A DNA stretch of 9,217 nt from positions 1 to 9,217 of the forward strand of contig WQTN01000106.1 of assembly GCA_009786295.1 (NCBI GenBank). Direction: 5' to 3'. The translations under genes were made by a program, and so were the position numbers. The DNA is from Methanomassiliicoccaceae archaeon (GTDB taxonomy: Archaea; Thermoplasmatota; Thermoplasmata; Methanomassiliicoccales; Methanomethylophilaceae). Shown piece after piece: positions 1 through 6,033 of the stretch; position 1 is the first letter of the stretch; every line of letters begins with the position of its first letter. The notes beneath the pieces are model-generated. The model saw nothing but the letters and a program-made list of their open reading frames with translations, ran no database searches and was not told the origin of the DNA.

Positions 1-576
1 AGGAACAATTCCGAGCATTATCACGTCGCGATGGGATTCCCCGCATACGATCCGGGCCATCCGGACAGAGTGCCGCTCATGCTTCTGAGCGCAGTAATAG
101 GATCTGGGACAAGCTCAAGATTGTTCCAAGAGGTCAGAGAGAAGAAAGCGCTTGTATATTCTGTGCATAATGTTGTTGAACAGCACTCCGATGCCGCGGC
201 GATGTGCACCTATCTGTCATCCACCGACGAGAACATGATCGAAGCGGTGGAGACCGTCGCAAAGGTCTATAGGAACATAAGGGACAGCGGGTTGGAGAAG
301 GGAGAGCTTGAAAGGACAAAGAACCTGATCAAAGGCGTGCTGGTAAGGTCCATGGAATCCACGGAGCGCCGGATGTACAGGCTGGGGAGGGAGTTCCTTC
401 TCAGCGGGAAGTATCAGTCGCTCGGCGACCGTCTGAGAGAGATATCAAATGTTACAGAAGAGGACCTGATGAGGGTTGCATCCGATATCATCAAAGCTTC
501 CTCACTGAATGCATCAGTGCTCGGAAGGAAGAACAAGGAAATCGAAAAATTCAACAGTTCCCAGCTGGACCTCTGA
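1..576 (+). CDS. M16 family (insulinase-like) zinc peptidase, C-terminal part only
   Basis: The reading frame is open from base 1 and ends at TGA 574-576, leaving 191 residues of a gene that starts before the window. Residues 33-57 or so carry the M16 C-terminal-domain signature (GTSSRLFQEVREKKALVYSV), in which the Arg and Tyr normally contact substrate in the second half of the peptidase clamp. The rest is helical and charged, ending in ...FNSSQLDL. The catalytic HxxEH zinc motif belongs to the N-terminal half and is not visible, so I cannot tell an active peptidase from an inactive partner subunit. M16 enzymes are known to degrade peptides up to small-protein size inside a closed chamber; the substrate here is unknown. 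No signal peptide can be assessed. The last 26 bases overlap the 3' end of the opposing protease gene. The internal ATG at 31 is not a start, because homology continues upstream of it. Confidence 0.85.
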   Translation, partial: RNNSEHYHVAMGFPAYDPGHPDRVPLMLLSAVIGSGTSSRLFQEVREKKALVYSVHNVVEQHSDAAAMCTYLSSTDENMIEAVETVAKVYRNIRDSGLEKGELERTKNLIKGVLVRSMESTERRMYRLGREFLLSGKYQSLGDRLREISNVTEEDLMRVASDIIKASSLNASVLGRKNKEIEKFNSSQLDL

Positions 577-1045
577 ATTCGGACAAAAGGTGAAGGACGG
601 CGTTCTTCGCAGGTCCCACAGCGGCAGCGACCTTGGGCGTCATAACCTCGCTCATTGTCTGCAGGTCCTCAACCTCTATCGCGACGAACCTTATGATCTC
701 CGGCATGACGCTGTTGTCCATCTGCCTTCCTATCCTTATCGCGGTGGCCAGGTTCATATCGTGCGCAGGGACGTCCGCTATCGTGCAGTCGAAACTTTCA
801 GGTTCGAAGATAAGCACTGTTCCGGGCACATGGTCTCCGGTAAGTATGGCATCTACGATGATCGCGAATCTGTATCCCGAGATCATCGGGATTATCTCAA
901 GCCCGCCGATAGCCTCCTGGAGAGTGTCCACGTCTGGCAGCCCGAGAGCCTCGACGGCCTTGGACACCTCAAGCCCGACGGCGTCGTCACACATTATCGG
1001 GCTTCCGAGGCCTATCACCACTGCTCTGTCCGCAAGCTTCCCCAT
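551..1045 (-). CDS. Hydrogenase maturation endopeptidase (peptidase M52, HybD/HycI-like)
   Basis: This 164-residue protein has the three nickel-contact positions of the HybD family in order: the GLGSPIMCDDAVG loop (residues 12-24, Asp21 matching the HybD Glu16 position), Asp65 in IIVDAI, and His95 in VPAHDMNLA. Members clip the C-terminal tail of the [NiFe]-hydrogenase large subunit after nickel insertion. The AHDMNL form resembles proteases serving methanogen F420- or Mvh-type hydrogenases (recalled family knowledge). No hydrogenase large subunit lies in the window, but hdrCB is close by, and Mvh hydrogenase is the usual partner of HdrABC. I chose ATG 1045 because the family's Rossmann-like strand begins right after it, GAGG lies 5 nt upstream, and a TATA-like AATTATAG (1075-1068) is centred about 27 nt upstream. 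In-frame starts at 1093 and 1132 would add 16 or 29 residues that do not look like the family. Confidence 0.85.
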   Translation of the reverse strand: MGKLADRAVVIGLGSPIMCDDAVGLEVSKAVEALGLPDVDTLQEAIGGLEIIPMISGYRFAIIVDAILTGDHVPGTVLIFEPESFDCTIADVPAHDMNLATAIRIGRQMDNSVMPEIIRFVAIEVEDLQTMSEVMTPKVAAAVGPAKNAVLHLLSEFRGPAGNC

Positions 1046-1067
1046 GTTCGCCTCTAATGCATCCTTT

Positions 1068-1075
1068 CTATAATT
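1068..1075 (-). promoter_or_regulatory. TATA-like box for the hydrogenase maturation protease gene
   Basis: On the minus strand AATTATAG is centred about 27 nt before ATG 1045, the usual archaeal spacing between box A and the transcription start. That predicts a leaderless or nearly leaderless message, or a very short leader that would cut off the GAGG. Inferred from spacing alone. Confidence 0.4.
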
Positions 1076-1154
1076 GGTTGCCGTGAAGATCATAATTTTT
1101 GCAGTTCGTTCTGACCGATCCCATTTTGCCACGGTCGCCCTCGCACGGAAAAAA

Positions 1155-1162
1155 AGTTTATC
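1155..1162 (+). promoter_or_regulatory. TATA box of the regulator gene (leaderless spacing)
   Basis: AGTTTATC follows a run of A residues and is centred about 27 nt before the GTG start at 1186, so the transcription start should fall at or next to the start codon. There is no Shine-Dalgarno-like sequence in the ten bases before the GTG (GATAACGTTGC precedes it), which fits a leaderless mRNA. Confidence 0.5.
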
Positions 1163-1185
1163 CGCATGTTCTGAGATAACGTTGC

Positions 1186-1989
1186 GTGGACATTACTGTA
1201 AGGACCGAGCAGATTATCAACGGCAGTTTGGTGACAAACCGTCAGTTGGAGACCCTTGCCGCAGTCGCAGAAACAGGCAGTAAGACGGCCGCAGCAAAAA
1301 AACTAGGGATATCCGTCCCGGTGGTCCACAGGTACATTGCGGCGATAGAAGAGGCAGCAGGCTCGCCGATCACGGTATCAACCCCAGCCGGAACGAAACT
1401 GAATGAAGAGGGCAGGCAGATACTGGAGACGTTCGAGACCACGGAGCTCCGATGTTTGGATGACCATAATTTCACGGTCTGCTGCAGCCCTGTCACGGAG
1501 GATCTGATGATGTCCGTCCTTTCTGCCCTGAAGATGGTCGACGTCGAGCTCGTAATATCCGATGATGAACACAATATCAGGATGATGCGGGAGAATCTGG
1601 CTGACTTTGCGGTTATAGACGATCCGCTCTATCTTTTCGATGCGGAAGAGTTCGAAGGCGTTGAGATAGGCTACATGGGGATGGTGTTCGTTGACAACGG
1701 GGCTTCGTTCATAAGATACAGATACGGCGCCCAGAGAGTGGCTTTCATGTTCCTAGATACGATGGACAGGAAATACGCGATCGAAGCGGAGACATTCTCT
1801 CTGCCGGAGCTTCTCGGGTCCAAGAAGAGCTATTTCGTCGATGAGTTCCTTCTGCTCAGAAAGGGAATAAAGATGAAGAGCGCGGTGGATCCAAAGGTCC
1901 TCAAGCATGCGATCACTGCGATCTACCGCAAAGAGGACAAGACGATAGGCAAACTCATCAGGGCATTGCAGGCCAGGAACATCAGATAA
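1186..1989 (+). CDS. LysR/ModE-like HTH transcriptional regulator with ligand-binding-like C-terminal domain
   Basis: A 267-residue protein. Residues 17-80 form a winged helix-turn-helix of LysR/ModE type: TNRQLETLAAVAETGSKTAA, then AAKKLGISVPVVHRYIAAIE with the likely recognition helix near 43-56, and a wing around STPAGTKLNEEG. From residue 95 a periplasmic-binding-protein-like fold is suggested: a strand-helix unit (FTVCCSPVTEDLMMSVLSAL), then the LysR-like pattern VELVISDDEH... LADFAVIDDP. The second subdomain (to about residue 250) is short, and the effector cannot be read from the sequence. The start is GTG 1186; it lacks an SD but sits at leaderless distance from a TATA box. It lies between a divergent hydrogenase-maturation protease and hdrCB, and TTACNGTAA palindromes lie just inside its 5' end and before hdrC, so control of these genes and of itself is plausible but inferred. 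Molybdate or tungstate sensing, as in true ModE, is only one possibility. Confidence 0.75.
   Translation: MDITVRTEQIINGSLVTNRQLETLAAVAETGSKTAAAKKLGISVPVVHRYIAAIEEAAGSPITVSTPAGTKLNEEGRQILETFETTELRCLDDHNFTVCCSPVTEDLMMSVLSALKMVDVELVISDDEHNIRMMRENLADFAVIDDPLYLFDAEEFEGVEIGYMGMVFVDNGASFIRYRYGAQRVAFMFLDTMDRKYAIEAETFSLPELLGSKKSYFVDEFLLLRKGIKMKSAVDPKVLKHAITAIYRKEDKTIGKLIRALQARNIR
1193..1201. promoter_or_regulatory. Palindrome TTACTGTAA, candidate operator (autoregulation)
   Basis: TTAC-T-GTAA is a perfect inverted repeat. With the predicted leaderless start at 1186 it covers about +8 to +16 of the regulator transcript, a position where a bound protein would hinder transcription. The same TTACNGTAA core recurs at 2017-2025 before hdrC, and I found no further copy in the window by eye. 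It lies within codons 3-6, so coding constraint is an alternative explanation. Confidence 0.45.
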
Positions 1990-1995
1990 AAGATG

Positions 1996-2011
1996 TTACC
2001 TTTTGAGGTAA
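1996..2011. promoter_or_regulatory. Inverted repeat TTACCT-TTTG-AGGTAA
   Basis: Two 6-base arms (1996-2001 and 2006-2011) separated by TTTG begin 6 bases after the regulator's stop codon. Transcribed, they would form a short hairpin, which could mark the regulator's 3' end. Its arms also resemble the TTAC/GTAA half-sites of the adjacent palindrome, so it could be a second, wider-spaced operator. No long T-run follows, which weakens the terminator reading. Confidence 0.4.
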
Positions 2012-2015
2012 TACA

Positions 2016-2026
2016 CTTACAGTAAG
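2016..2026. promoter_or_regulatory. Palindrome CTTACAGTAAG, candidate operator of hdrCB
   Basis: This is an 11-bp perfect inverted repeat with a central A. It ends 9 bp before the hdrC TATA box, just upstream of where the TFB-recognition element would lie. Archaeal activators commonly bind there, though a large dimer could also block TFB. The core matches the site at 1193-1201 within the neighbouring regulator gene. Confidence 0.5.
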
Positions 2027-2035
2027 TATCCTTGT

Positions 2036-2043
2036 TTTAAATA
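2036..2043 (+). promoter_or_regulatory. TATA box of hdrCB (leaderless spacing)
   Basis: TTTAAATA is a strong archaeal box A, centred about 28 nt before the GTG at 2068. Transcription should begin at or within a base or two of the start codon. The 5' side of the promoter carries the palindrome cluster described separately. Confidence 0.6.
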
Positions 2044-2067
2044 TTACTAGCAACGTTTTCGCCCAAG

Positions 2068-2574
2068 GTGGTTAACATAGAAATAAAACCAAACCCAGAA
2101 TTTGAGAAGCAGGTTGCCGATCTCGGAGGCGCAGAAGTCAAGATGTGCTTCCAGTGCGGAACCTGTACAGCAAGCTGCCCCTCGGGAAGGCGCACCTCCT
2201 ACAGAGTGAGGAAGCTGATGAGGCAGACGCAGCTCGGCCTTAAGGAAGTGATCCTCGGCGGAGAGGAGCTTTGGGACTGCACAACATGCTACACGTGCGT
2301 TGAGAGGTGCCCCCGCGCAGTTCCGATAGTGGACGTGGTCGTCGCACTCAGGAACATGGCGGTCAAAGAAGGCCATATATATGACAACCACAAGAAAACA
2401 GCTTCGAACCTCTACAAACTCGGCCACACTGTCTCGGTCAACGCCGAAATAACAAAACTGAGGGAAGAGCTTGGCCTCGCTAAGACCCCGCCGACCGTGC
2501 TCGCCAACAAGAAAGCGATGGAAGACCTTGTAAAACTCATGAACGCAACAGGGTTCAACAAGATCATGGAGTGA
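2068..2574 (+). CDS. hdrC: CoB-CoM heterodisulfide reductase subunit C (HdrC)
   Basis: A 168-residue iron-sulfur protein with two ferredoxin-type motifs: Cys27-x2-Cys30-x2-Cys33-x3-Cys37 (followed by Pro) and Cys71-x2-Cys74-x2-Cys77-x3-Cys81 (followed by Pro). Each would hold one [4Fe-4S] cluster. HdrC passes electrons from the FAD of HdrA to the active-site subunit HdrB in the cytoplasmic HdrABC complex, which reduces CoM-S-S-CoB and bifurcates electrons with a partner hydrogenase. Length and motif spacing are typical of the stand-alone subunit. The start is GTG 2068: there is no convincing SD, but a TATA box lies at leaderless distance. hdrB follows 5 nt after the stop codon. hdrA and the hydrogenase genes are not in the window, so HdrA must be encoded elsewhere. 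Confidence 0.95.
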   Translation: MVNIEIKPNPEFEKQVADLGGAEVKMCFQCGTCTASCPSGRRTSYRVRKLMRQTQLGLKEVILGGEELWDCTTCYTCVERCPRAVPIVDVVVALRNMAVKEGHIYDNHKKTASNLYKLGHTVSVNAEITKLREELGLAKTPPTVLANKKAMEDLVKLMNATGFNKIME

Positions 2575-2576
2575 TC
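2568..2576 (+). promoter_or_regulatory. Shine-Dalgarno of hdrB overlapping the hdrC stop
   Basis: GGAGTGATC closely resembles the 16S-complementary GGAGGTGATC and contains the hdrC stop (TGA 2572-2574). It lies 3 nt before ATG 2580 (8 nt from the GGAG core). This position decides the hdrB start and implies translational coupling between the two subunits. Confidence 0.7.
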
Positions 2577-2579
2577 ACA

Positions 2580-3425
2580 ATGGCAAAATATGCATTTTTC
2601 CTGGGCTGCATAGCACCCCTCAGATACCCTGGGCTGGAGAAATCCACGAGAGTGGTATGCAAGAAACTGGGCATCGACCTCGTTGATCTAGAGGATGCCA
2701 GCTGCTGTCCCGCACCCGGCGTTATAAAATCATTCAGCAAAGACACCTGGCTTGCAGCCGCGGCAAGGAACCTTGCGCTAGCAGAGAAGCAGGGACTGCC
2801 GATAATCACGATCTGCAACGGATGCTACGGATCGCTCTTTGAGGCGGCCCATGAGCTCAACAACCATCCCGAAGTGCTTGCAAAAGCCAACAAATTCCTC
2901 AAAGAGATCGGAATGGAGTACAAGGGGACGACGAAGGTCTTCCACGTTGCCGAGGTAATGTACAGAGAAGTAGGGGTCGAGGGAATAAAAGCTAAGATCA
3001 CGAAACCTCTCGACTACAAGGTGGCGACGTTCTACGGATGCCACTTCCTGAAACCGAGCGACATAAAGAAGATCGACTGCTCGGAGAACCCGCACATCCT
3101 GGATGACCTGGTGGAGGCCACCGGCGCGGTAAGCGTCCCAAGGAACCAGAAGACGCTCTGCTGCGGCGCAGGGGGAGGAGTCAGGGCTGCGTTCGGAGAT
3201 GTCGCGAAAGAGTTCACCAAGACGAACCTTGAGAACATGAAAGCATCAGGCGCGCAGTTCATCGTCGACGTGTGCCCGTTCTGCCACCTTCAGTTCGACT
3301 CGAGCGAGAAAGAGCTTGGTTTCAACATCCCGGTCATACACCTTTCGCAGCTGTTCGGCATCGCGATGGGCATGAGCGAGAAAGAACTCGGGCTCTCGGC
3401 GCACCTTGTGCCGGTAAAACTCTAA
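2580..3425 (+). CDS. hdrB: CoB-CoM heterodisulfide reductase subunit B (HdrB), catalytic subunit
   Basis: A 281-residue protein made of two CCG (cysteine-rich) domains. Domain 1 has Cys10, Cys42-Cys43, Cys79 and Cys82; domain 2 has Cys154, Cys194-Cys195, Cys232 and Cys235. This is the full set that binds the two noncubane [4Fe-4S] clusters which cleave the CoM-S-S-CoB disulfide in characterised HdrB proteins, and no ligand is missing. I chose ATG 2580 over the in-frame GTG at 2571 because MAKYAFFLGC matches the usual family N-terminus and the SD lies at the right distance; the GTG would sit inside that SD. It is co-transcribed with hdrC, and a hairpin terminator follows 9 nt after the stop. 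The protein is cytoplasmic with no membrane segments, so it belongs to HdrABC rather than the membrane-bound HdrDE type. Confidence 0.96.
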   Translation: MAKYAFFLGCIAPLRYPGLEKSTRVVCKKLGIDLVDLEDASCCPAPGVIKSFSKDTWLAAAARNLALAEKQGLPIITICNGCYGSLFEAAHELNNHPEVLAKANKFLKEIGMEYKGTTKVFHVAEVMYREVGVEGIKAKITKPLDYKVATFYGCHFLKPSDIKKIDCSENPHILDDLVEATGAVSVPRNQKTLCCGAGGGVRAAFGDVAKEFTKTNLENMKASGAQFIVDVCPFCHLQFDSSEKELGFNIPVIHLSQLFGIAMGMSEKELGLSAHLVPVKL

Positions 3426-3433
3426 ACAAGAAA

Positions 3434-3450
3434 AGGGGCCGCAAGCCCCT
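3434..3450. terminator. Bidirectional hairpin terminator between hdrB and the EamA gene
   Basis: Arms AGGGGC (3434-3439) and GCCCCT (3445-3450) enclose a CGCAA loop. On the plus strand the hairpin is followed within 10 bases by TATAATTTTT; on the minus strand it is followed by TTTTCTTGTTT. It sits in the short gap between two convergent stop codons and could end both transcripts. Confidence 0.6.
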
Positions 3451-3462
3451 CCTTATAATTTT

Positions 3463-4335
3463 TCAACTGATAAGAAGCACCAGCGTACCTATCGTGAGTA
3501 TTATCAGACCGAACAAAGCGCGTTTTGATATTCTTTCTCCGAGTATCAGGAATGCAAAGACAATCGTAGCGACGATGCTCAGTTTATCAATCGGAACAAC
3601 GATGCTTGCGGGGCCGTTCTGCAGCGCATTGTAGAAACACAGCCACGAAAGCCCTGTCGCAATGCCGGAGAGGACAATGAAATCCCAATTCCTTCTTCCT
3701 ATCCTCCTGACATCCGTATGCTTTTTCTGGGCAAAGACGATGATCCAGGCCATCAGAAGGACCACGATGGTCCTTATCGCGGTCCCGAGGTTCGATTCAA
3801 CTTCTTCTATCCCTATCTTTCCGAGTATCGAGGTCAGAGCGGCGAACAACGCCGCCAAGCATGCATAGATGACCCAGGACCTCCGGTTTCCCGCAGGCTC
3901 GGCATCTGCCGCTGTCCTTTGTATCATAAAGAATGTTCCGAGGATCATCAGGGCCATCCCCGCCAGCGTCCATACGGAGATGCTTTCTCCCAAGAAGATG
4001 AATGCAAGCACCATGGCGAGGACGGCGCTGCTTTTATCGATAGGAGAGACCTTGCTGACCTCCCCGACCTGCACCGCACGGAAATAAAAGAGCCAGGACG
4101 CACCGGTCGCCAATCCCGACAGGATCAGGAAGGTCAGAGTGTGGGCGCTGATGTCTGAGATCGTATCCTGAGAGCCTACAAAGAAAACAACGACCCATGC
4201 GAATCCGAGGACCACTATCGTCCTCAAAGCTGTGGCCAGATTGGAATCCACTCCCTTGAGGCCGATCTTCGCCAGCACAGATGTTAGCCCGGCAAATATG
4301 GCAGAAGCGAATGCGAAGATTATCCAATACTCCAT
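3463..4335 (-). CDS. EamA/DMT-superfamily permease
   Basis: A 290-residue, strongly hydrophobic protein with about ten membrane segments and a clear internal duplication of two EamA units (roughly residues 1-138 and 155-290). The repeat is visible directly: residues 15-44 (AGLTSVLAKIGLKGVDSNLA...) match 165-194 (AALTSILGKIGIEEVESNLG...), and PIDKSSAVLAMVLAFIFLGE (98-117) matches PIDKLSIVATIVFAFLILGE (248-267). The loop between the halves (about 140-153) is polar. DMT proteins export or take up small metabolites such as amino acids or nucleobases, and the substrate cannot be told from sequence. The start is ATG 4335, encoding MEYWIIFAFA directly at the first helix. It is convergent with hdrB and divergent from the DUF4139 gene, with an 84-bp shared promoter region. 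Confidence 0.85.
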   Translation of the reverse strand: MEYWIIFAFASAIFAGLTSVLAKIGLKGVDSNLATALRTIVVLGFAWVVVFFVGSQDTISDISAHTLTFLILSGLATGASWLFYFRAVQVGEVSKVSPIDKSSAVLAMVLAFIFLGESISVWTLAGMALMILGTFFMIQRTAADAEPAGNRRSWVIYACLAALFAALTSILGKIGIEEVESNLGTAIRTIVVLLMAWIIVFAQKKHTDVRRIGRRNWDFIVLSGIATGLSWLCFYNALQNGPASIVVPIDKLSIVATIVFAFLILGERISKRALFGLIILTIGTLVLLIS

Positions 4336-4377
4336 AACAGATACCCGTTGTTAATTGTCATACTATCAATGGATAGG

Positions 4378-4383
4378 TTTAAA
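4378..4383. promoter_or_regulatory. Palindromic TTTAAA, possible shared TATA box of two divergent genes
   Basis: TTTAAA reads the same on both strands. Rightward it predicts transcription near 4406 and a leader of about 14 nt carrying the AAGGAGG before ATG 4420. Leftward it predicts transcription near 4353 and a leader of about 18 nt before ATG 4335. It is the best TATA candidate in the 84-bp divergent gap, but separate weaker boxes are possible. Confidence 0.35.
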
Positions 4384-4403
4384 GATGTCGCTACCCCTTC
4401 CAT

Positions 4404-4411
4404 AAAGGAGG
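4404..4411 (+). promoter_or_regulatory. Strong Shine-Dalgarno that fixes the start of the DUF4139 gene
   Basis: AAAGGAGG lies 8 nt before ATG 4420. It is the strongest ribosome-binding site in the window and favours 4420 over the in-frame ATG at 4348, which lies upstream of the predicted transcription start. Confidence 0.7.
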
Positions 4412-4419
4412 CTTTGAAA

Positions 4420-5970
4420 ATGAGTATAAAAGGCATGAGTTCTGCGGTAGAGGACGTGAAGATATTTCTTCAAGGGGCGGAGATAAAACGCCGGATGGTC
4501 CTCGATACAGCAGAGGGAAAGAACGTTGCGGTGTTTGACGGTCTGCCGCACGACATAAGGCAGGAAAGCGTGAGCGCATCTGTTGAAAAAGGAGGCACGC
4601 TGGTATCTGCGGATTTTGAGACGGACAGTTTCAGAGAACCGTTCATAAGCAAAGAGATCAAGGAACTTGAAGAGAAGCTCGAAAAGGTCAAAGACGAGAT
4701 AAGGGCAGTAAAGAACAAACGCACCCTTCTCCAGTCCGAGGAAAAGTTCCTGGACAGCAACAGGAAGATCAGCGGAAAAGAGGGATTCGCAATAAAGGAC
4801 CTGAAGGAAATCGAGAAGTACTACAACAACAGGAAAGAAGAGATCGGTTCATCCTGGATAGAGACAGAGAAGAAACTGGAAGATCTTGAAAAAGAGAAAG
4901 AGAGGATCGTCAAGGAATTAGGAGCATTCCCCACGAATGTCGTGAGATATGCGGGCAGGATAAACGTGGAGTTCTATTCGGAGAGCAAAGGGAAGGCGGA
5001 GATCACCGTGTCGTACTATGTGAACAACGCATGGTGGAGGCCGTTCCATGAGATAAGGATGAACGAGGTCGGCGCACCTGTGGCCCTGAGCATGAAAGGC
5101 AGGATAGTCCAGAACACCGGCGAGGACTGGAAGGATGTGAATGTGAAGCTTTCAACCGGGAACCCAATGCTTGGGAACCAACAGCCCACGTTATATCCGT
5201 GGTACATAGACATGGCAATGCCGCAGATTGACCGGAGCACTAAAGATATAGCATACTGCGAAGAGATGGTTTGTGCATGCTCTGTTGATGAGGACAGTAA
5301 CATGAAAAAGACAATGCGCCCGGCATCGCCGGCGCAGATGATGACGCAGACAACGGAATCATACGCTGCCACGGAATTCGCGCTCCCGGCACCGCTGAAC
5401 ATCCCCTCGTCGAACAAGCCGAGCAAGGTAGAGATACTGAAACATGTCTTGGAAGCAAATCTCTATTACTACTGTGTAAGCAAGATTGATGCGGATGCTT
5501 TCCTTATAGCGGAGATAAAGGGCTGGGGATCGCTCAACCTTCTCGCGGGGGAGGTCAGCATCTTCCAGGGCAATGAGTATGTCGGAAAGACCCACCTTGA
5601 TCCTGCAAAAGCGGATGACAGTATGGAGATCTCTCTCGGAAGGGACAGAGCGATCATTGTCACGAGAGAGAAAGGCAACAACCTGACCAGCAAAGGGATG
5701 ATCGGCAAGAACAAGAAAGTGCTGCGCGAGTGGGTCATCACAGTGAAGAACACAAGGAGCAAGAGCGTGAAGATGAAACTGATAGATCAGATACCAGTCT
5801 CCACGAACAGCGACCTGATCGTCGAGGCTATCGAGACGTCGGGTGCGGAGCTCAATAAGGATACGGGCATCCTCACATGGTCTTTGGACATACCCACCGG
5901 CGGGTCTGTCAAGAAGGTCCTGAAGTACGAGGTCACATATCCGAAGAATGGCACTGTGTATCTCGAATGA
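4420..5970 (+). CDS. MuiA-like protein with DUF4140 and DUF4139 domains
   Basis: A 516-residue protein with three parts. Residues 11-75 form a beta-rich DUF4140-like unit (VKIFLQGAEIKRRM...). Residues 77-168 are two charged helical stretches likely to form an antiparallel coiled coil (IKELEEKLEKVKDEIRAVKN, then KKLEDLEKEKERIVKELG). Residues 180-516 match DUF4139, with VSYYVNNAWWRPFHEIRM, the GEDWKDVNVKLSTG strand pair, WGSLNLLAGEVSIFQGNEYV, SLGRDRAIIV and DQIPVSTNSDLIVEA. The family is named after a mucoidy inhibitor; its biochemical role is unknown. No signal peptide or transmembrane helix is visible, so it is predicted cytoplasmic. A linker at about 270-335 carries Cys280, Cys285 and Cys287 and is Met/Pro/Ala-rich. 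The start is set by the strong SD. It appears monocistronic, with a GC hairpin 7 nt after the stop. Confidence 0.85.
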   Translation: MSIKGMSSAVEDVKIFLQGAEIKRRMVLDTAEGKNVAVFDGLPHDIRQESVSASVEKGGTLVSADFETDSFREPFISKEIKELEEKLEKVKDEIRAVKNKRTLLQSEEKFLDSNRKISGKEGFAIKDLKEIEKYYNNRKEEIGSSWIETEKKLEDLEKEKERIVKELGAFPTNVVRYAGRINVEFYSESKGKAEITVSYYVNNAWWRPFHEIRMNEVGAPVALSMKGRIVQNTGEDWKDVNVKLSTGNPMLGNQQPTLYPWYIDMAMPQIDRSTKDIAYCEEMVCACSVDEDSNMKKTMRPASPAQMMTQTTESYAATEFALPAPLNIPSSNKPSKVEILKHVLEANLYYYCVSKIDADAFLIAEIKGWGSLNLLAGEVSIFQGNEYVGKTHLDPAKADDSMEISLGRDRAIIVTREKGNNLTSKGMIGKNKKVLREWVITVKNTRSKSVKMKLIDQIPVSTNSDLIVEAIETSGAELNKDTGILTWSLDIPTGGSVKKVLKYEVTYPKNGTVYLE

Positions 5971-5977
5971 AAAAACA

Positions 5978-5993
5978 GCGGCCTTACGGCCGC
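5978..5993 (+). terminator. GC hairpin after the DUF4139 gene
   Basis: GCGGCC (5978-5983) and GGCCGC (5988-5993) pair across a TTAC loop, 7 nt after the stop codon. A moderately pyrimidine-rich ACCTTTCCATTT follows. The T-run is short, so termination strength is uncertain. Confidence 0.5.
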
Positions 5994-6002
5994 ACCTTTC
6001 CA

Positions 6003-6009
6003 TTTAAAA
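6003..6009 (+). promoter_or_regulatory. TATA box before the GNAT pseudogene
   Basis: TTTAAAA is centred 28 nt before the GTG at 6034, the same leaderless geometry as hdrC and the regulator. A GGAGGAG at 6011-6017 lies too far (16 nt) from the GTG to be a normal SD. The promoter therefore looks preserved although the gene behind it is broken. Confidence 0.45.
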
Positions 6010-6033
6010 CGGAGGAGACCCATCCATATCGGG

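Noticed and set aside
509..1057. Long plus-strand open frames (509-1057 and 633-1073) opposite the hydrogenase protease
   Set aside because: They are antisense to a gene with clear M52 catalytic residues and their translations show no recognisable family.
2047..2427. 126-residue minus-strand frame across hdrC
   Set aside because: It mirrors hdrC, whose eight cluster cysteines are in perfect order. The antisense product is a cysteine-rich shadow without a promoter or SD.
2571..2579. GTG 2571 as the start of hdrB
   Set aside because: The GTG lies inside the SD-like GGAGTGATC and would overlap the hdrC stop. ATG 2580 gives the normal HdrB N-terminus at proper SD spacing.
4348..4419. Upstream in-frame ATG 4348 as start of the DUF4139 protein
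   Set aside because: It would place the start upstream of the predicted TATA box and add 24 residues unlike the family. The AAAGGAGG at 4404-4411 points to 4420.
5359..6003. 214-residue minus-strand frame opposite the DUF4139 gene
   Set aside because: The plus strand carries conserved DUF4139 blocks throughout; the antisense frame has no family features.
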